Part shown: positions 40,901 to 52,537 of the stretch, one piece after another | Numbering within the stretch: position 1 is the stretch's first letter | How the letters are laid out: each line of letters opens with the position of its first letter | Assembly: GCA_005281725.1 (NCBI GenBank) | Contig: SSBO01000008.1 | Coordinates: 310,001-374,000 of the forward strand | DNA: 64,000 nucleotides | Reading direction: 5' to 3' | Source of the DNA: Wuchereria bancrofti | Lineage: Eukaryota; Nematoda; Chromadorea; Rhabditida; Onchocercidae | Position numbers and translations under genes: made by a program | The notes under the pieces: model-generated | What the model saw: only the letters and a program-made list of their open reading frames with translations | Database searches by the model: none | What the model was told of the DNA's origin: nothing

Positions 40901-43445
40901 ACTTTAACAACGTTGTAACTTTACTTACTGCAGAACCTGTATAAGTTAATTCTTAACTGACCAGCATAGTTTTCGGTGAAACTCTGGTCCGGTGGGACCA
41001 CACGATAAAATAGCTCATCACGTAGGGTCAAACTTGCAGCACCAGCCATCAACCAGCAATCTCCTAGTTCGCCTTGAATCACATCGAAGCGGGTTTGTCC
41101 TTCCGAAATTAACATTGGTTCGCGGACGATTTCCTTCAACAAGCTTTCGTTCATTAAAATCGTGATCTTAAGCAACAACTGAAAGCAACATTCACTTACT
41201 CCTGGACGAAGCCATTCAACGTACTTCGGAGGTCGTCTACTATAGAACAAACTGGAATCATCGGCTGGAAATTCTGGGTCTTCGAACAGAGTATTAGACT
41301 GTAACAGAAGAACAATTTGCTAAACAATAAAAATAGCATTTCTGGAGAATCATTGCTTTACGGTAATTCATCAAGAATGCAAAATTCGCAAAGGTTCACT
41401 GACTTGCAAACATCGATCACGTTCTTTATAAAAGTCGAGTGCTTCGCTTTTTTGACTTGGTGATGGTGGATGTGGTATCAGACGTGGTTCCTGTGGAATA
41501 TAAGGATCAACCTGAAACAAGGACTAGCTAAGATATCCGATACAGTATAACGATGGGCAAGTTGAAAAGAAGTGAAAATCGTGCAAATCAAATCCAGATT
41601 ACATTTTAAAAAGACTCGTTTTACTCAGACAAAACAAAAAATTAGAGAAAATCAATTTCTTTCTTTTGGAAAAAGTAAAAAAAAAGAAAATGTTGAAAAG
41701 ATAGAAAAATCAACTTTGCGGTGGAATTTTCCGGAAATGATGTTGTCCAGAACAATTTTGCCTATATCCGATAATTTGTTATCTTTTCCACCTAACTGAA
41801 ACAGCACATTACCGGCAACTGCACCAATAATACGACCCGTTTGCGGGTCAACACCGAGGAAATGATGTGCTGCTTTACCAATCACATCTGACAGCATCTC
41901 AATAACACCACCACGCAAAAAGCCCAGCGGTACATTTTCTCCTATGGAAAGGAAAAAAGTAGATTAAAATTTAAAAAGTTTGGCACAAAACAGCACATAA
42001 TGCCAGCGACACTAGCATACAGCTTGAAAAGGAAAAAAGTAGACTGAAACTGAACATTAAGCTTACATTCTATTATCAACAAATCACCAATTTGTGTTGT
42101 TCTTTACCTAACCGTTCATTAAGCGTAATAAACCTAATTCTCCAACATATAATATATAACGAACACTATTTATCTGAATAATTTATCACAAACCTCCACC
42201 AATACCTTCTCGAGCGCCACCTCCAACAAACTGACCAATCAAATTTCCTACATCGAGTCCACCTGAAAACTTTTCAGGAGAAATGCTTACAAACTTCAAA
42301 TGTTAAAAACCTTATCAACACAAAAAAGGAACGTAAAAAGGAGATTATCGAAATGCAAAAAGCTATTCAAACAATAAGAAACTAAACCTCATAGCGATTA
42401 CATGATTATCTTTCCTTCAAATAAAAATAATTTGAGCCAATAATACCATTTGTGGTAATCACGTATGTTCCCATCGGATTAAAATAGTCCAACAACAAGA
42501 CTATTTTTATCATTTGAATGCTTGCCCAAGCAAATAAATGTTTTATTACTTGAACAGAAATCTCCAAAATTATGCCAACAAACACATTACACCATTAAGT
42601 TTGAAATGAACATTTTCAAATGAAAAATTCAAGAAGCTGTACCAGAATCTGCACTTCTATTATCAACAGATCATCAATTTGTGTTGTTCCTTACCTCACT
42701 GTTAGGAAAATTCCACTTTGTCAGCTATTTAGATTCTTTTATTCATCCTTCACCGTTCATTAAGCGTAACAAACCTAATTCTCCAATATATAATATATAA
42801 CGAACACTATTTATCTGAATAATTTATCACAAACCTCCGCCACTACCTTCTCGAGCGCCACCTCCAACAAACTGACCAATCAAATTTCCTACATCGAGTC
42901 CACCTGAAAACTTTTCAGGAGAAATGCTTACAAACTTCAAATGTTGAAGACCTTATCAACACAAAAAAGGAACGTAAAAAGGAGATTATCGAATTGCAAA
43001 AAGCTATTCAAACAATAAGAAACTAAACCTCATAGCGATTACAAAATTATCTTTCCTTCAAACAAAAATAATTTGAGCCAATAATACCATTTGTGGTAAT
43101 CATGTATGCTCCCATCGAGTTAAAATAGTCTAACAACAAGACTATTTTTATCATTTGAATGCTTGTCCAAGCAAATAAATGTTTTATTACTTGAACAGAA
43201 ATTTCTAAAATTATGCCAACAAACACATTACATCATTTTGAAATGAACAATTTCAAATGGAAAATTCAAGAAGCTGTACCAGAATCTGCACCCCTTTTGT
43301 CTCCTCGCAAGATTCCACCAAGAATTTTTCCAACACCACCACCAACTTGATTCTGGATGAAATTCCCTGCAAGACCCCCGATTAAACCACTGAATTCATC
43401 GCTTCCCACATGAATTTGCTTCATTTGCTCTTCATCTTCTGACAT
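37960..43445 (-). CDS. clp-1: Calpain cysteine protease, CLP-1 type with glycine-rich N-terminus
   Basis: Intracellular cysteine protease of the calpain family. Exons 5' to 3', in phase: 43445-43292, 42903-42835, 42262-42194, 41941-41715, 41511-41404, 41298-41200, 41133-40962, 40690-40540, 40374-40206, 40123-40043, 39847-39681, 39460-39270, 38813-38650, 38538-38449, 38082-37960; 677 residues plus stop. The glycine-rich N-terminus ([20 protein letters not shown]) and the [11 protein letters not shown] block resemble C. elegans CLP-1. The catalytic triad is intact: Cys about 268 in QGELGDCW, His about 424 in KGHAYS, Asn about 448 in [12 protein letters not shown]2-like calpain domain III follows and the protein ends without EF hands, as in atypical calpains. 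The stop TAA overlaps a GTAAGT, so a longer spliced C-terminus is conceivable, but no later exon was seen. Exons 2 and 3 are tandem duplicates. Confidence 0.92.
42068..42654. repeat. Tandem duplication copy A within clp-1
   Basis: About 587 bp holding clp-1 exon 3 (42262-42194) and its flanking intron sequence. It is nearly identical along its length to copy B immediately adjacent. The exon encodes [11 protein letters not shown] and [10 protein letters not shown] with the same splice sites as copy B. Confidence 0.9.
42655..43290. repeat. Tandem duplication copy B within clp-1
   Basis: About 636 bp holding clp-1 exon 2 (42903-42835). It differs from copy A by scattered substitutions and an extra segment of roughly 50 bp near 42705-42755. 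Its exon differs at GSGG versus GIGG. Copy B ends exactly where the donor of exon 1 begins (43291/43292), so the duplication junction lies in intron 1. Confidence 0.9.
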
Positions 43446-46400
43446 TGCTTCTCGTTTTCCTTTTTCGTTCTTCTTCCTCAATATAATATATTAAATGGAA
43501 ATGGTATCCTATCACACCAATAATACCTCTCTTCCCGTTATTAAACGCAATGCAATGTGTTCCATCAATTTATCATAATTCATAATGATCTTATAGTAGT
43601 GAAAAGCTTTTCGCTATTGTAAGAATATGCGAAAATTAACAAACAAAGAAAAAAATACCGTGAATGTATTTAATACATTAATTTTTAATTTTTGTTTTTT
43701 GGATTATTTTCGAGTAAATGTTTTCTGTTCGGATCTGACTTCAAATTCAAAAGTTGTGTGTCAAATATACAAATATAAATGGTGACAGATTCATTCAGTG
43801 AGTTAGTACTGTGACCTATATGAAGCGAAACTAAAAGATCTTATGACGCCAAAACGTCTTTTCCAACATTGCAATTTCAGTTTACCATGCAGTTATTATC
43901 ATATCGGCACAAACTATAAATTACTCTTATTTCAACCTTAAAGAAGGTAAAAAAATACAAGAAAAAAGCAAGAAAAAATACAAAAAAGACAATCTTCAAA
44001 GTTAATAAACAGTACTACCACAAATTACAAAAATCAGATCAGAAATTCCTCAGTAAAATGATACTGTAACAAAGCAATAACTGATAACTGTGATTCGAGA
44101 TTTTAGATGGCAAGTTGAATAATTCAATAAAAAATTGGTCTGCCGATCCTGTCAACTATCAGCTATTTGACACTAAAAAAACGAACAGCCCGAAAAGCAG
44201 TTAATGAAGTAGCTGATTCGCAGTCTGATTCATTCCCAACACAGAAAGAGTAAATCAAGGTGTGGAAATACTGTCGGGCTTTTGTGAAAAGAAAATGTTT
44301 CCTGGCAGTTTCAGGCTAAAAAGTTTAAGATAGTTTGTATTATGGATATGGTGTCCAAATCAGTATCCATAATAAACGGATTAGCCAATGGATTAAAACA
44401 GAACAATGTGATGAACGTTTTTAGGATGATAAATAGTCACTCTGGCCATAACCATAACAAGGAAGAAGGATCAGCAGCACTACTCTACATATCATGAAAG
44501 TAAACCGGCTGCCGGAACTTACACTGATTGTAAGCTCACAAACCTCACAACAAAATTCTTATCAAAACTGGTATCTTGCAAAAAGAAAGAACTTGGGAAA
44601 AAATCAAAATGTTGCACCTTTGACGTAAGTGTGAAAGAACAATAATTAGGCAAACATATTAACGTAACATGTTAATTATGTTTACACTGAAAGCCAACGG
44701 AGGTAAGTGAGGAGTAGAATTTCAACAAAATAAAGATAATACACAAAACTATCATTTCCAACTTTAATAAATAAATATTTTCAGTCTAATCACACTTATT
44801 CCAGTCAGATCATCAGTTTCATACAATTATCGTGAAAGGTTATCGTTGGTTAAGAATACGCAAGAATTTGGAAGACTTACTTCAATTAGAGATAAGCTCT
44901 AATTAAACTCTAAGATAAGCGTAGAATAAGCCGTCCGCAAAATCAAAGGTAGTTAGCGTCAAATACGTGAATATTTATGATACAGCAGTGAAATTATCGT
45001 AAATTTATTCTTATAAAACGTACAATAATAATAATAATAACCTGAGCAGTAATAATAGATTTAAGAAATGGGGGAAATTTAGTAGGTTTGGAAACAAAGG
45101 AAGTTAGGAGTTAGTTCTGATAAGAATAACGACAATAATAATCTTCTTGTTTATTAAGATTGTATTTATATATGTAGAGAATTGAGCGTGGATACAATAA
45201 AATATTATGGTGAAATTAAAGTAAGAGATTAATGATAAGTATTAAACTTTGAAGTAAATAAGAAATCAAAGTTCTGACAATGATTTATAACATTATAAGA
45301 AAAAACAAGAAATTGTTTACAATGATTTGTTTTTAATGATTTGTGATACTCTAAGATTGTTTGCAATTTCAAAAAAATTTTTTAGTTTCCCTTTAAATTT
45401 ATTTTATTAATTTGATTAGAGTTTCGCGAAATTATAATTTGCGACAACAATGAGCAACGATGGCACACAAAGGACACCGCAAAACTTCCCGGAACAGCAA
45501 ATCCCATCAAATAAGATATCTGGAAGAGATATCTTTCACAGGGATCGATAAAAGTGTCACTCTGTCCCTTTTACATAGCTGAGCTGATCGACTTCTTAGT
45601 AAAAAATGAATGAAAGGAGGAAGAGATGAAGTGAAGTGGAAAGCACTAACGGTAGTAGCATGAAAGGCAAGCATTCCGGGTAGAAGTGAAAAGCCGGGTA
45701 ACAGGAAGTTACCAGAAAAAAAAAAAAAAAAACAAAAGGACAAAAAACGATTGCCCAGATTAAAATATCGCCATAGTTTGGTACTTTTTTGCTAATAAAG
45801 TTAAAGATTTCGAATCGTTCAACTTGTCTCGTCTCGCTCTCTTCTTAATTAACAAAGTTGGAACAGAGCTTACTTAGCCTCAATCAGAACTCAACATGAA
45901 ATGAATGAGCTAATGTTTGTTGAGTGGAGGGAGCACTGACGACGATCGTTTCATCATCGCAAAATGTGAACTACACACAAACATGTTTGCATGTGTCACT
46001 ACTACTACTAGCAGCGCTTACCATCAAAACAGCAATAACGGGAGTGTCTCTATGTCTATGTCTCACCAACGAGCACTCTCACCTTTTTCACGTGACATCG
46101 GCCCACGCATGGCTGTCGTCTGGCGTTTTTGAACTTCGACCATTCAAGCAATGGAATGCAGCATTTTTTTCCCCCTGCCTCTATACTTCTCATTCTATCT
46201 GCACCAAATAAGAAATTAATTGATGATATCTTGAAAAGCCAATAATAATAGTACGTGATTCCGTGTTCTTCCATTTCACTTCCACTTCTTTGCACTTGAA
46301 TCACGCAATTTTTCTCCATCACACGTTTTTTGCTAAAATATTCAGTAAATGGTTGGCAAGGATGTGCCCGAGATCGCTCAATTGCTAATTTCTGAGAATC

Positions 46401-47855
46401 CACCAATGCATCTGTTACAATTGAATGTCGTAAATTATTATCCGTAAATTTATATTATAAAATCACTGTTCGATCCTAAAACAGAGGTAATTCTACCAGA
46501 GTTCTAAATCCATGGAATTTAATTAAAAGCACTGAAGTTTTCATCGTGAAAAAAAGATTCTTTGAATTAGAAATGTCGTGTACAGTTGTTCTAAGGAGCC
46601 ACAATGTGAAATGCGAAAATACCAGAAGTTCAGAGAGAGAGAGCGATTACGGTTGCTACACGCGACATATCGCATCCCAAAACATCAAATAAGCAAGTGT
46701 CTTCGGTGCTTTTACTTGATACTCTAACCGGCTAATGACGACCTTTAGTGGTATGAATTCCCTTTTAAACACTTTAATAACAATCATTACTGATTCATCA
46801 GAGACTTAATTTCGATGTAACATGGAACTTAAAGACTCACATCTTCATTTCCAGTTCTCTGCAAGTGACATAGTCATTCACTTTCGATGAATTGAATTTT
46901 TAACAAAACTAATCACCCGACCAACTGCATCTTTTGTCATTCCCAAACTTATCACTAACAAGCGAGATGATTGCTTGGGTTACTACTGATAACTCTCTAT
47001 ATGAATTTTTGACTGGACGGACTGATAAGTGATAAATGTAACAGTTACATCTAATAATTGCGTGTAGGAACTGAAATTGAAATCTTTTGACACTATTTGC
47101 ACGGATTAAATATCATAGTTTCATCGCCTGTTTGTAGAAGTATAAGGAATTATTCACCTTCTAAGGGATATTTTGTTATCGATGAAATATCACATAAATG
47201 TGACACTCAGAAAAAATTTACGCAGAAAAGTGAAGTTTTGCAAAGAAAAATCTAAGATAAGACATATGAGCATATTTCCTACTTTCCATAAATTCTACAG
47301 GTGAATTATTCCGAATATAATCTCCCAGAATTCGTGGAAGTTGACGTAATGAAATTCCTTTAATTTGATATATTATTGATTTTGACGATTAATTTGATGA
47401 GATCTCGAAATATTTAGTCCAGTTCCCTCCCTCCCCCCACAAAAATATTTCAGTTTTTTCTAAATCTTTAAGAATAAAAAGAAAAATTTAATTCTTTTAA
47501 GAAATTCTGTCTATTTGAAATGATTCTAAAATATTTTCATCGAGGAAACTAACCTTAAATCCTGCCATTTGTTGAAATTTTCTTCTCATCTTTTTCTTTT
47601 GATGAGGAGTGACCAAGCATTCATTATGCCACCTCTTTGCTCTTGGCCTTAACCTTCTACGAGCAATTAGGAGCCTAGTTGTCTGCTCTATACCAATAAG
47701 AATCGATACATCAATAAGAATCAAACATCTCTCAATTAATTATCCCAACTCAAAACAATAAAATCCCTCTCAGAAAGTAGAGAGATTTTCAAAACTCAAA
47801 ATAAAATCGCAAAATACCATTTGTCGCGAATTTCTATATCGCGAAGCAAAAAAAA
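43446..47855. other. Gene-poor intergenic region
   Basis: About 4.4 kb upstream of the calpain gene. It is mostly AT-rich with ATA/AAT runs (45025-45045) and a poly-A run at 45717-45732. A less AT-rich patch at 45.85-46.2 kb has overlapping open frames on both strands but no conserved motif or splice pattern. No gene supported. Confidence 0.45.
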
Positions 47856-48338
47856 TGTTAATACTGCTTAATATAGCAATCCATTATAAATTCCTTTGCA
47901 ATGCATCGCACTCGTTTAGCTGACCTTTGATCTTATAACAATCCTATGCTATGAGCATCCACCATTTAATGTCAATTGTAACCAACTATAGTTCCACCCA
48001 ATGTAAGTTCTTTGTGATATCCATGCAATCCTTGCATTGTAACTATTGTCCTTTGTAACCTATTGTTCAAGTAACTCATTATCATCTAGTTAAACGATTT
48101 CTTCTTTGTAAAAATGTCTGATTATAAACCACTCCCACATCTTAATATATATAATGCATCAGTTTTGTTGGATTTATCAAGATTGTACGGTTGCTTCTGT
48201 TAATAAAGGATTATTCTCTTCCTCTCTTACCCCACATACTTACATCTACATTCAACGAATCTCCCTGCAATCAACAACCTTTCCCGAAATAATAAATTAA
48301 CTTAACAATCTACCAAGAGAAATTTTGCTTCCACAACA
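47856..48338 (+). mobile_element. LTR of a BEL/Pao-like retrotransposon
   Basis: A 483-bp segment that starts TGTTA and ends AACA (TG...CA with a short inverted repeat). It contains a TATATATAA box at about 48143 and an AATAAA at 48202-48207, in the order expected for U3-R-U5. It is followed within five bases by a primer-binding-site-like sequence, TGGTGCCACGAGCCGGGAC. No second copy of the LTR was found in the window, so only the 5' end of the element is present. Confidence 0.75.
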
Positions 48339-48342
48339 TCTA

Positions 48343-48363
48343 TTTGGTGCCACGAGCCGGGAC
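48343..48363 (+). promoter_or_regulatory. Retrotransposon primer-binding site
   Basis: TTTGGTGCCACGAGCCGGGAC, just 3' of the LTR end. TGGTGCC followed by a CCGGGA core is the usual form for BEL/Pao elements primed by a tRNA 3' end. Confidence 0.65.
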
Positions 48364-48408
48364 ATGTCTGCAACTATAATATTAAGCGCATGACCGGCAA
48401 AAGAAAAA

Positions 48409-48731
48409 TTGGAAGCTCTTCTTAAAGAAATCCAAGAAATGGATCTAACGCCTTTGGAGCAAATGTTGACCAGAGAAGAAACCCGTCAACAGCACGAGGC
48501 TCCAAAAAGAATTATTGAAGAAAGAACAATGCGTCTCAAGCTGCATATTAGCACACTTGAGACAATTAATACTAACTGGATCCAATACATACAACAGGTT
48601 CCAGCAACGAAGAGAAAACAAGAAGAAGACAAATACGCCCAAATGGTCGAAGATAAAAGAGGTATTTTAAACTTAATAAGTGAAGGCAAAGAAGTCATCA
48701 TAACCTTAAGTATGTATATGAATGACTCAGA
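48409..48731 (+). pseudogene. Truncated gag of BEL/Pao-like element
   Basis: An open frame of about 107 codons, Glu/Lys/Gln-rich and helical, with METLIxxxWIxYIQ-like spacing (ETINTNWIQYIQQ), typical of the N-terminal part of BEL/Pao gag. The frame has a stop just upstream, and the first in-frame ATG is at 48439. An ATG at about 48391 is in another frame, so the start is probably damaged. The frame ends at the N at 48732; no protease, reverse transcriptase or integrase follows. Confidence 0.6.
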
Positions 48732-48732
48732 N
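48732..48732. other. Undetermined base marking an assembly junction
   Basis: The only N in the window. Retroelement gag sequence stops on its left and unrelated minisatellite sequence begins on its right, so it probably marks a collapsed or joined gap, not a single unread base. Confidence 0.7.
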
Positions 48733-48818
48733 TGAGGAGAGGTGGGCATGACGTATGAGGAGATGTGGGCATGACGTGTGAGGGGGTGAGGTGTGACATA
48801 TGAGAGGAGACGTATACT
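48733..48818. repeat. Short 22-23 bp minisatellite
   Basis: About three and a half degenerate tandem units of the type TGAGGAGAGGTGGGCATGAC followed by GTA, starting immediately after the N. Units at 48733, 48756, 48779 and 48801 differ by a few bases. Confidence 0.75.
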
Positions 48819-49312
48819 TCGGCTGGTATAGGGTTTAAGCAATTATTATTTGTTGATAATATTTGGAATTATTTTACAGTTTAAAGTGAATATTTTAAAG
48901 TATTAATTGATTTGAAATATTTTCAAAAAGATGAAATTTCGAAATTAAAGCTGCAATAATTGTATTACATATAGTTCCAGGATCGTTCCGAGATCTGATT
49001 TGTAAAAGTTAACGTTGGTACTTGTAGAGTTTTCAATCTATTATGGTATGAAAAAATGAGAAGACCAATGAGGACACGTTTTTTGCACACTTCTGGATGA
49101 CATTTCGTTGAACGTGATTGCACTTCTTAATGTTGATGGTCAAATAGCAATTGAAATTGTAGTGAATTAGGAGTGTTATTCTTAAGGACAAGAGCTGCTG
49201 CTTGTAGATATCCAAGTGGGAGTGCGACTCGCGCTTATTGCGCAACAGGCAAAGCGAAGCGTTTTTGTCTACTAATATTAATTACCACCACGTGACGTTA
49301 CGTTATGCTTGC

Positions 49313-50237
49313 ATGCTTTTACTCTTTCTTCCGGTCTTCATGTTCGAGCATCTAAAGGATACCGTGAACTGCGTTGCATGTGGCAAAGAGCGGCACATTA
49401 CTGTGAAGGATGTTTACGACATGTCACAAACTAAGAACAAGGAGTATCGTTGGAAGCATGCTTTTCAGTGTATGCTTTTTAAACAAATCGTTTCAATTGA
49501 AATATTTCCTAAATTTGTTCCAAATTATGCTGTCACTTTCTTTTCTTCTAAAATCCATGAAATTTTACTTTTCAAACTATTCAAATACATTTTCCAGTAC
49601 CATCGCTGTTTCAAACTCTTCCAAATCGTTCGCATTACTTAAAAATCAATCCGAATAACAAAGGTAATGAATATGTGTATTTCGGATAATGCTAACCTTG
49701 TGAGGCAATTGAGATTGCACCAAATTGCTCATGAATATCTTTTCTCTTTTGTTTTCAGGAGAATTTAATGCACGGATTAATATGGATTGTGCAGAAACTG
49801 CTGTTAAGCTCAAAATGTACGCCCAAAAATACATAGCAGCATTTGAAGTATTTAAATTTTATTTATTATTTCTTTCAAAAGATATCTTGTTAAAATTCCC
49901 ATCGCATTATCCTTTGTGTAAGGGAGTTATCAGGAATGCTGTGAATAGCATACCGAACCAATGTTAAAATTATTTATTAATTCTAGGAGAAGTCGGTGCA
50001 AGGGATGGGTACTAAAACATTGGGAAAGAAGAGATTGTACAAACAGAATGCCAGTCATTCTACAAATAATATTCTGTTTGATGTAAGAACTTACATTTTC
50101 AACTTTCGCTTATATTATTTATTCTGGGTTTTTCGAATTTTAATATTTTATTTTTATATGATCTGCATAGTATATTAAGAATTAGTAATATTTATTGTTG
50201 CAATTGTATTTGCAAGCGTAAAACGATAATTCATTAA
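49313..50237 (+). CDS. Unrecognised small secreted-type protein
   Basis: Proposed exons: 49313-49448, 49598-49663, 49759-49847, 49987-50082, 50217-50237; these sum in phase to about 135 residues. The N-terminus MLLLFLPVFMFEHLKDTVNC looks like a signal peptide, followed by VACGKERHITVKDVYDMSQ. Later exons read GEFNARINMDCAETAVKLK and EKSVQGMGTKTLGKKRLYK, the latter with a dibasic KKR. Exons 2-4 have good acceptors and matching phases. The donor of exon 1 is uncertain: ATC|GTTGGA gives phase continuity, but the stronger-looking CA|GTGTAT would lead to an early stop. The last short exon is weak. I do not recognise the family. Confidence 0.5.
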
Positions 50238-52537
50238 TTAATCGGCACTTAAATGTGTTGTTTTACCTGAGAGCATCCATAGGCAGGTATTTGCTACAGC
50301 GCATAACGAACAGCGCTGTAATGAACCATATTTGTCGTCAATCTCGCCAAGTGCTTCAGTTGACACAAGCGTTACCATTCTTCAAAACTGCTGCATGCTG
50401 TCACAGAACTGAGTAATTGAATTATTCGTCCAATTCAATCACTTCATACTTTCATCAATCGTAAATTCAGAATCGGTTTGCTATTCTGCTTATTTGATCT
50501 GTTTTTAATTTCAAACGTCTCATGCCAGCCTGCACTCTGACCAGTGGTTTGTATATTGTTCCACTTAGTAATCCAATAATTTGTGGAAAACAGAAATTTA
50601 TTTAGACAGTATACTGATTCTTGATATGAATAAGCGATTAAAAATATCTTTGTTTAGAGAATAGGATTAAAAGGATTTTCAAACTTAAATATATTTATTA
50701 CTTTACTGTTTTACTGTTGATTATTCCTTTTTGTCTTAACAACTTGGACAATTTCGTGCTGAAGTCAAAACCAGATTTTAGAAATTTTATGGAAGATTAT
50801 GCTTTTGGCAACTTTTTTCCTAACTTATTTAAACGATGTTATTGAAGTAGTGAGGTCTGAATGAGGTTAGTTTTTGACAGTAGTTTGTTTCTGTAAATAT
50901 TACATTATAAGTGCATGAACTTGCTCTAATTCCTTCCATTTGAAAGTAGTTTTTAAAACATTTTTTGCTGAGAAAGTTTAAACATTTATGATTTGTTTGT
51001 GAAACGTATTTATGTGTTTGAGGAAGTTTTCATAAGACAATGTCCTTAGTCCAATTTGTTTTTTGTTTTATGAGATATATCCTGCAAAAAATTCATTTTC
51101 ATTTTAATAAATCATTATCTCAAATTTCTACATTTTCCGAACTTTTGCTAAAATGAGTTTGGGTAAATTATGCGAAGCAGTAACACTTTAACATTGCTTA
51201 ATAGTCCAAATTTTCAGTATCATGTTAGTGCTTTTTCTATTGCTCTAATAATAATAAGATTTATTTTTCTAGTAATAAGACTTATTTTTAATATCAGCAA
51301 ATGCCCAAACGTAATGCGTAATGCCATAATACCGCATCATTTGTTGTTCTTTTGTGGAAGAACTGATAAGTCGCATACAATTAACTATCATTCATTCGAC
51401 TGCTAAACACTCAAAATATCAGCCCGCTATTTTACATTATTATTTTACATTATTTTACAGTTAATAATTTAATTTTAATTAGTAATAAAAGTAAGAATGA
51501 TAGTAATAAAAAGCAATCCATGAATGGAATAGATTAGCTGTTCTTTCTGAATTTTCAAATAATTATCACAACCATCCGGAAACATTCCACAATGGGATAT
51601 CAAGTACGAAAAGGGTGTCCTTGTCGTCTAGAATCACCCAAAGCTTAGAATAGTGCCGGCAATTCCAGTCGTTATTATATACATGGAAACCCTGAAAATC
51701 TCCGTTTGTCTTTGTTGTTCATTCTATCAACAGTATTTATGAATTTAGAAAATTTTTCAGAGAAATTTCACTTCAAAGCTTGAAATTTCAAATTCTGTTT
51801 GATTAAAAAGAATTAAGCAAAAAAATGGCAGTGACTGTGGATTACTTATAGAAGATGCTGAAAATATCGATATTAATGTTTTTATTGCTTAAGCTTCAAT
51901 GCGACAGAAAACTCAATCTTGCAAGAAACTTTAGAAAGTGATGCGAAGCAAATTGATTTGCAGTTCATTTTAATGTGTCGTCCTAATCAAAATATTACAA
52001 ATTACCATAACATTCCAAATTTTTATTACCAGTTTAGTCGTAATTGCAAAAAGTATCTGAGTATTCAGTGTGCAAATGAAATGCACAACATTCAAATGTT
52101 GTTATATTTTATTCATTAAGATCCTACACATGAAATTTTGGATGCAGTCTAATTTTACATTTGAAATTCAAACGCAAATTCATGATGAAACATAGTGAAG
52201 TACTAAGATTGCTGTTATGTATGTCGGGAAATGGATCAGCAGTCGATCAAAATAAATAAAACAAACAATTAAAGTTATACTAGTTTACAAGTAGTTCCTC
52301 AACGAACCGAAAAAGTAAAAATATGTAATTTAAAGAGGTGTATGTTCATTCGGCAGTGTTTTCCTGCATTATTAAGAATTCGATAGAATAGTTCAAGATC
52401 TGTCAACTGTTGCCCCAAAAATAAAGTTTTCATTAGGAACAGCATTAAAACAGATAATTTGTATCTAACCTGCCATATTTAGCTTCATTTTGTCCTACTT
52501 TTTCAATTTTTCACCATGTTTCTTCTGTCATATCATT
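50238..52537. other. AT-rich intergenic region
   Basis: About 2.3 kb with no convincing gene. The patch at 50270-50420 is less AT-rich and may be the 3' UTR of the upstream gene. The open frame at 51919-52119 (+) has no conserved motif. Confidence 0.4.

Noticed and set aside
45917..46406. Overlapping open frames on both strands
   Set aside because: No splice pattern, no conserved motif; a modest local GC rise lengthens frames by chance.
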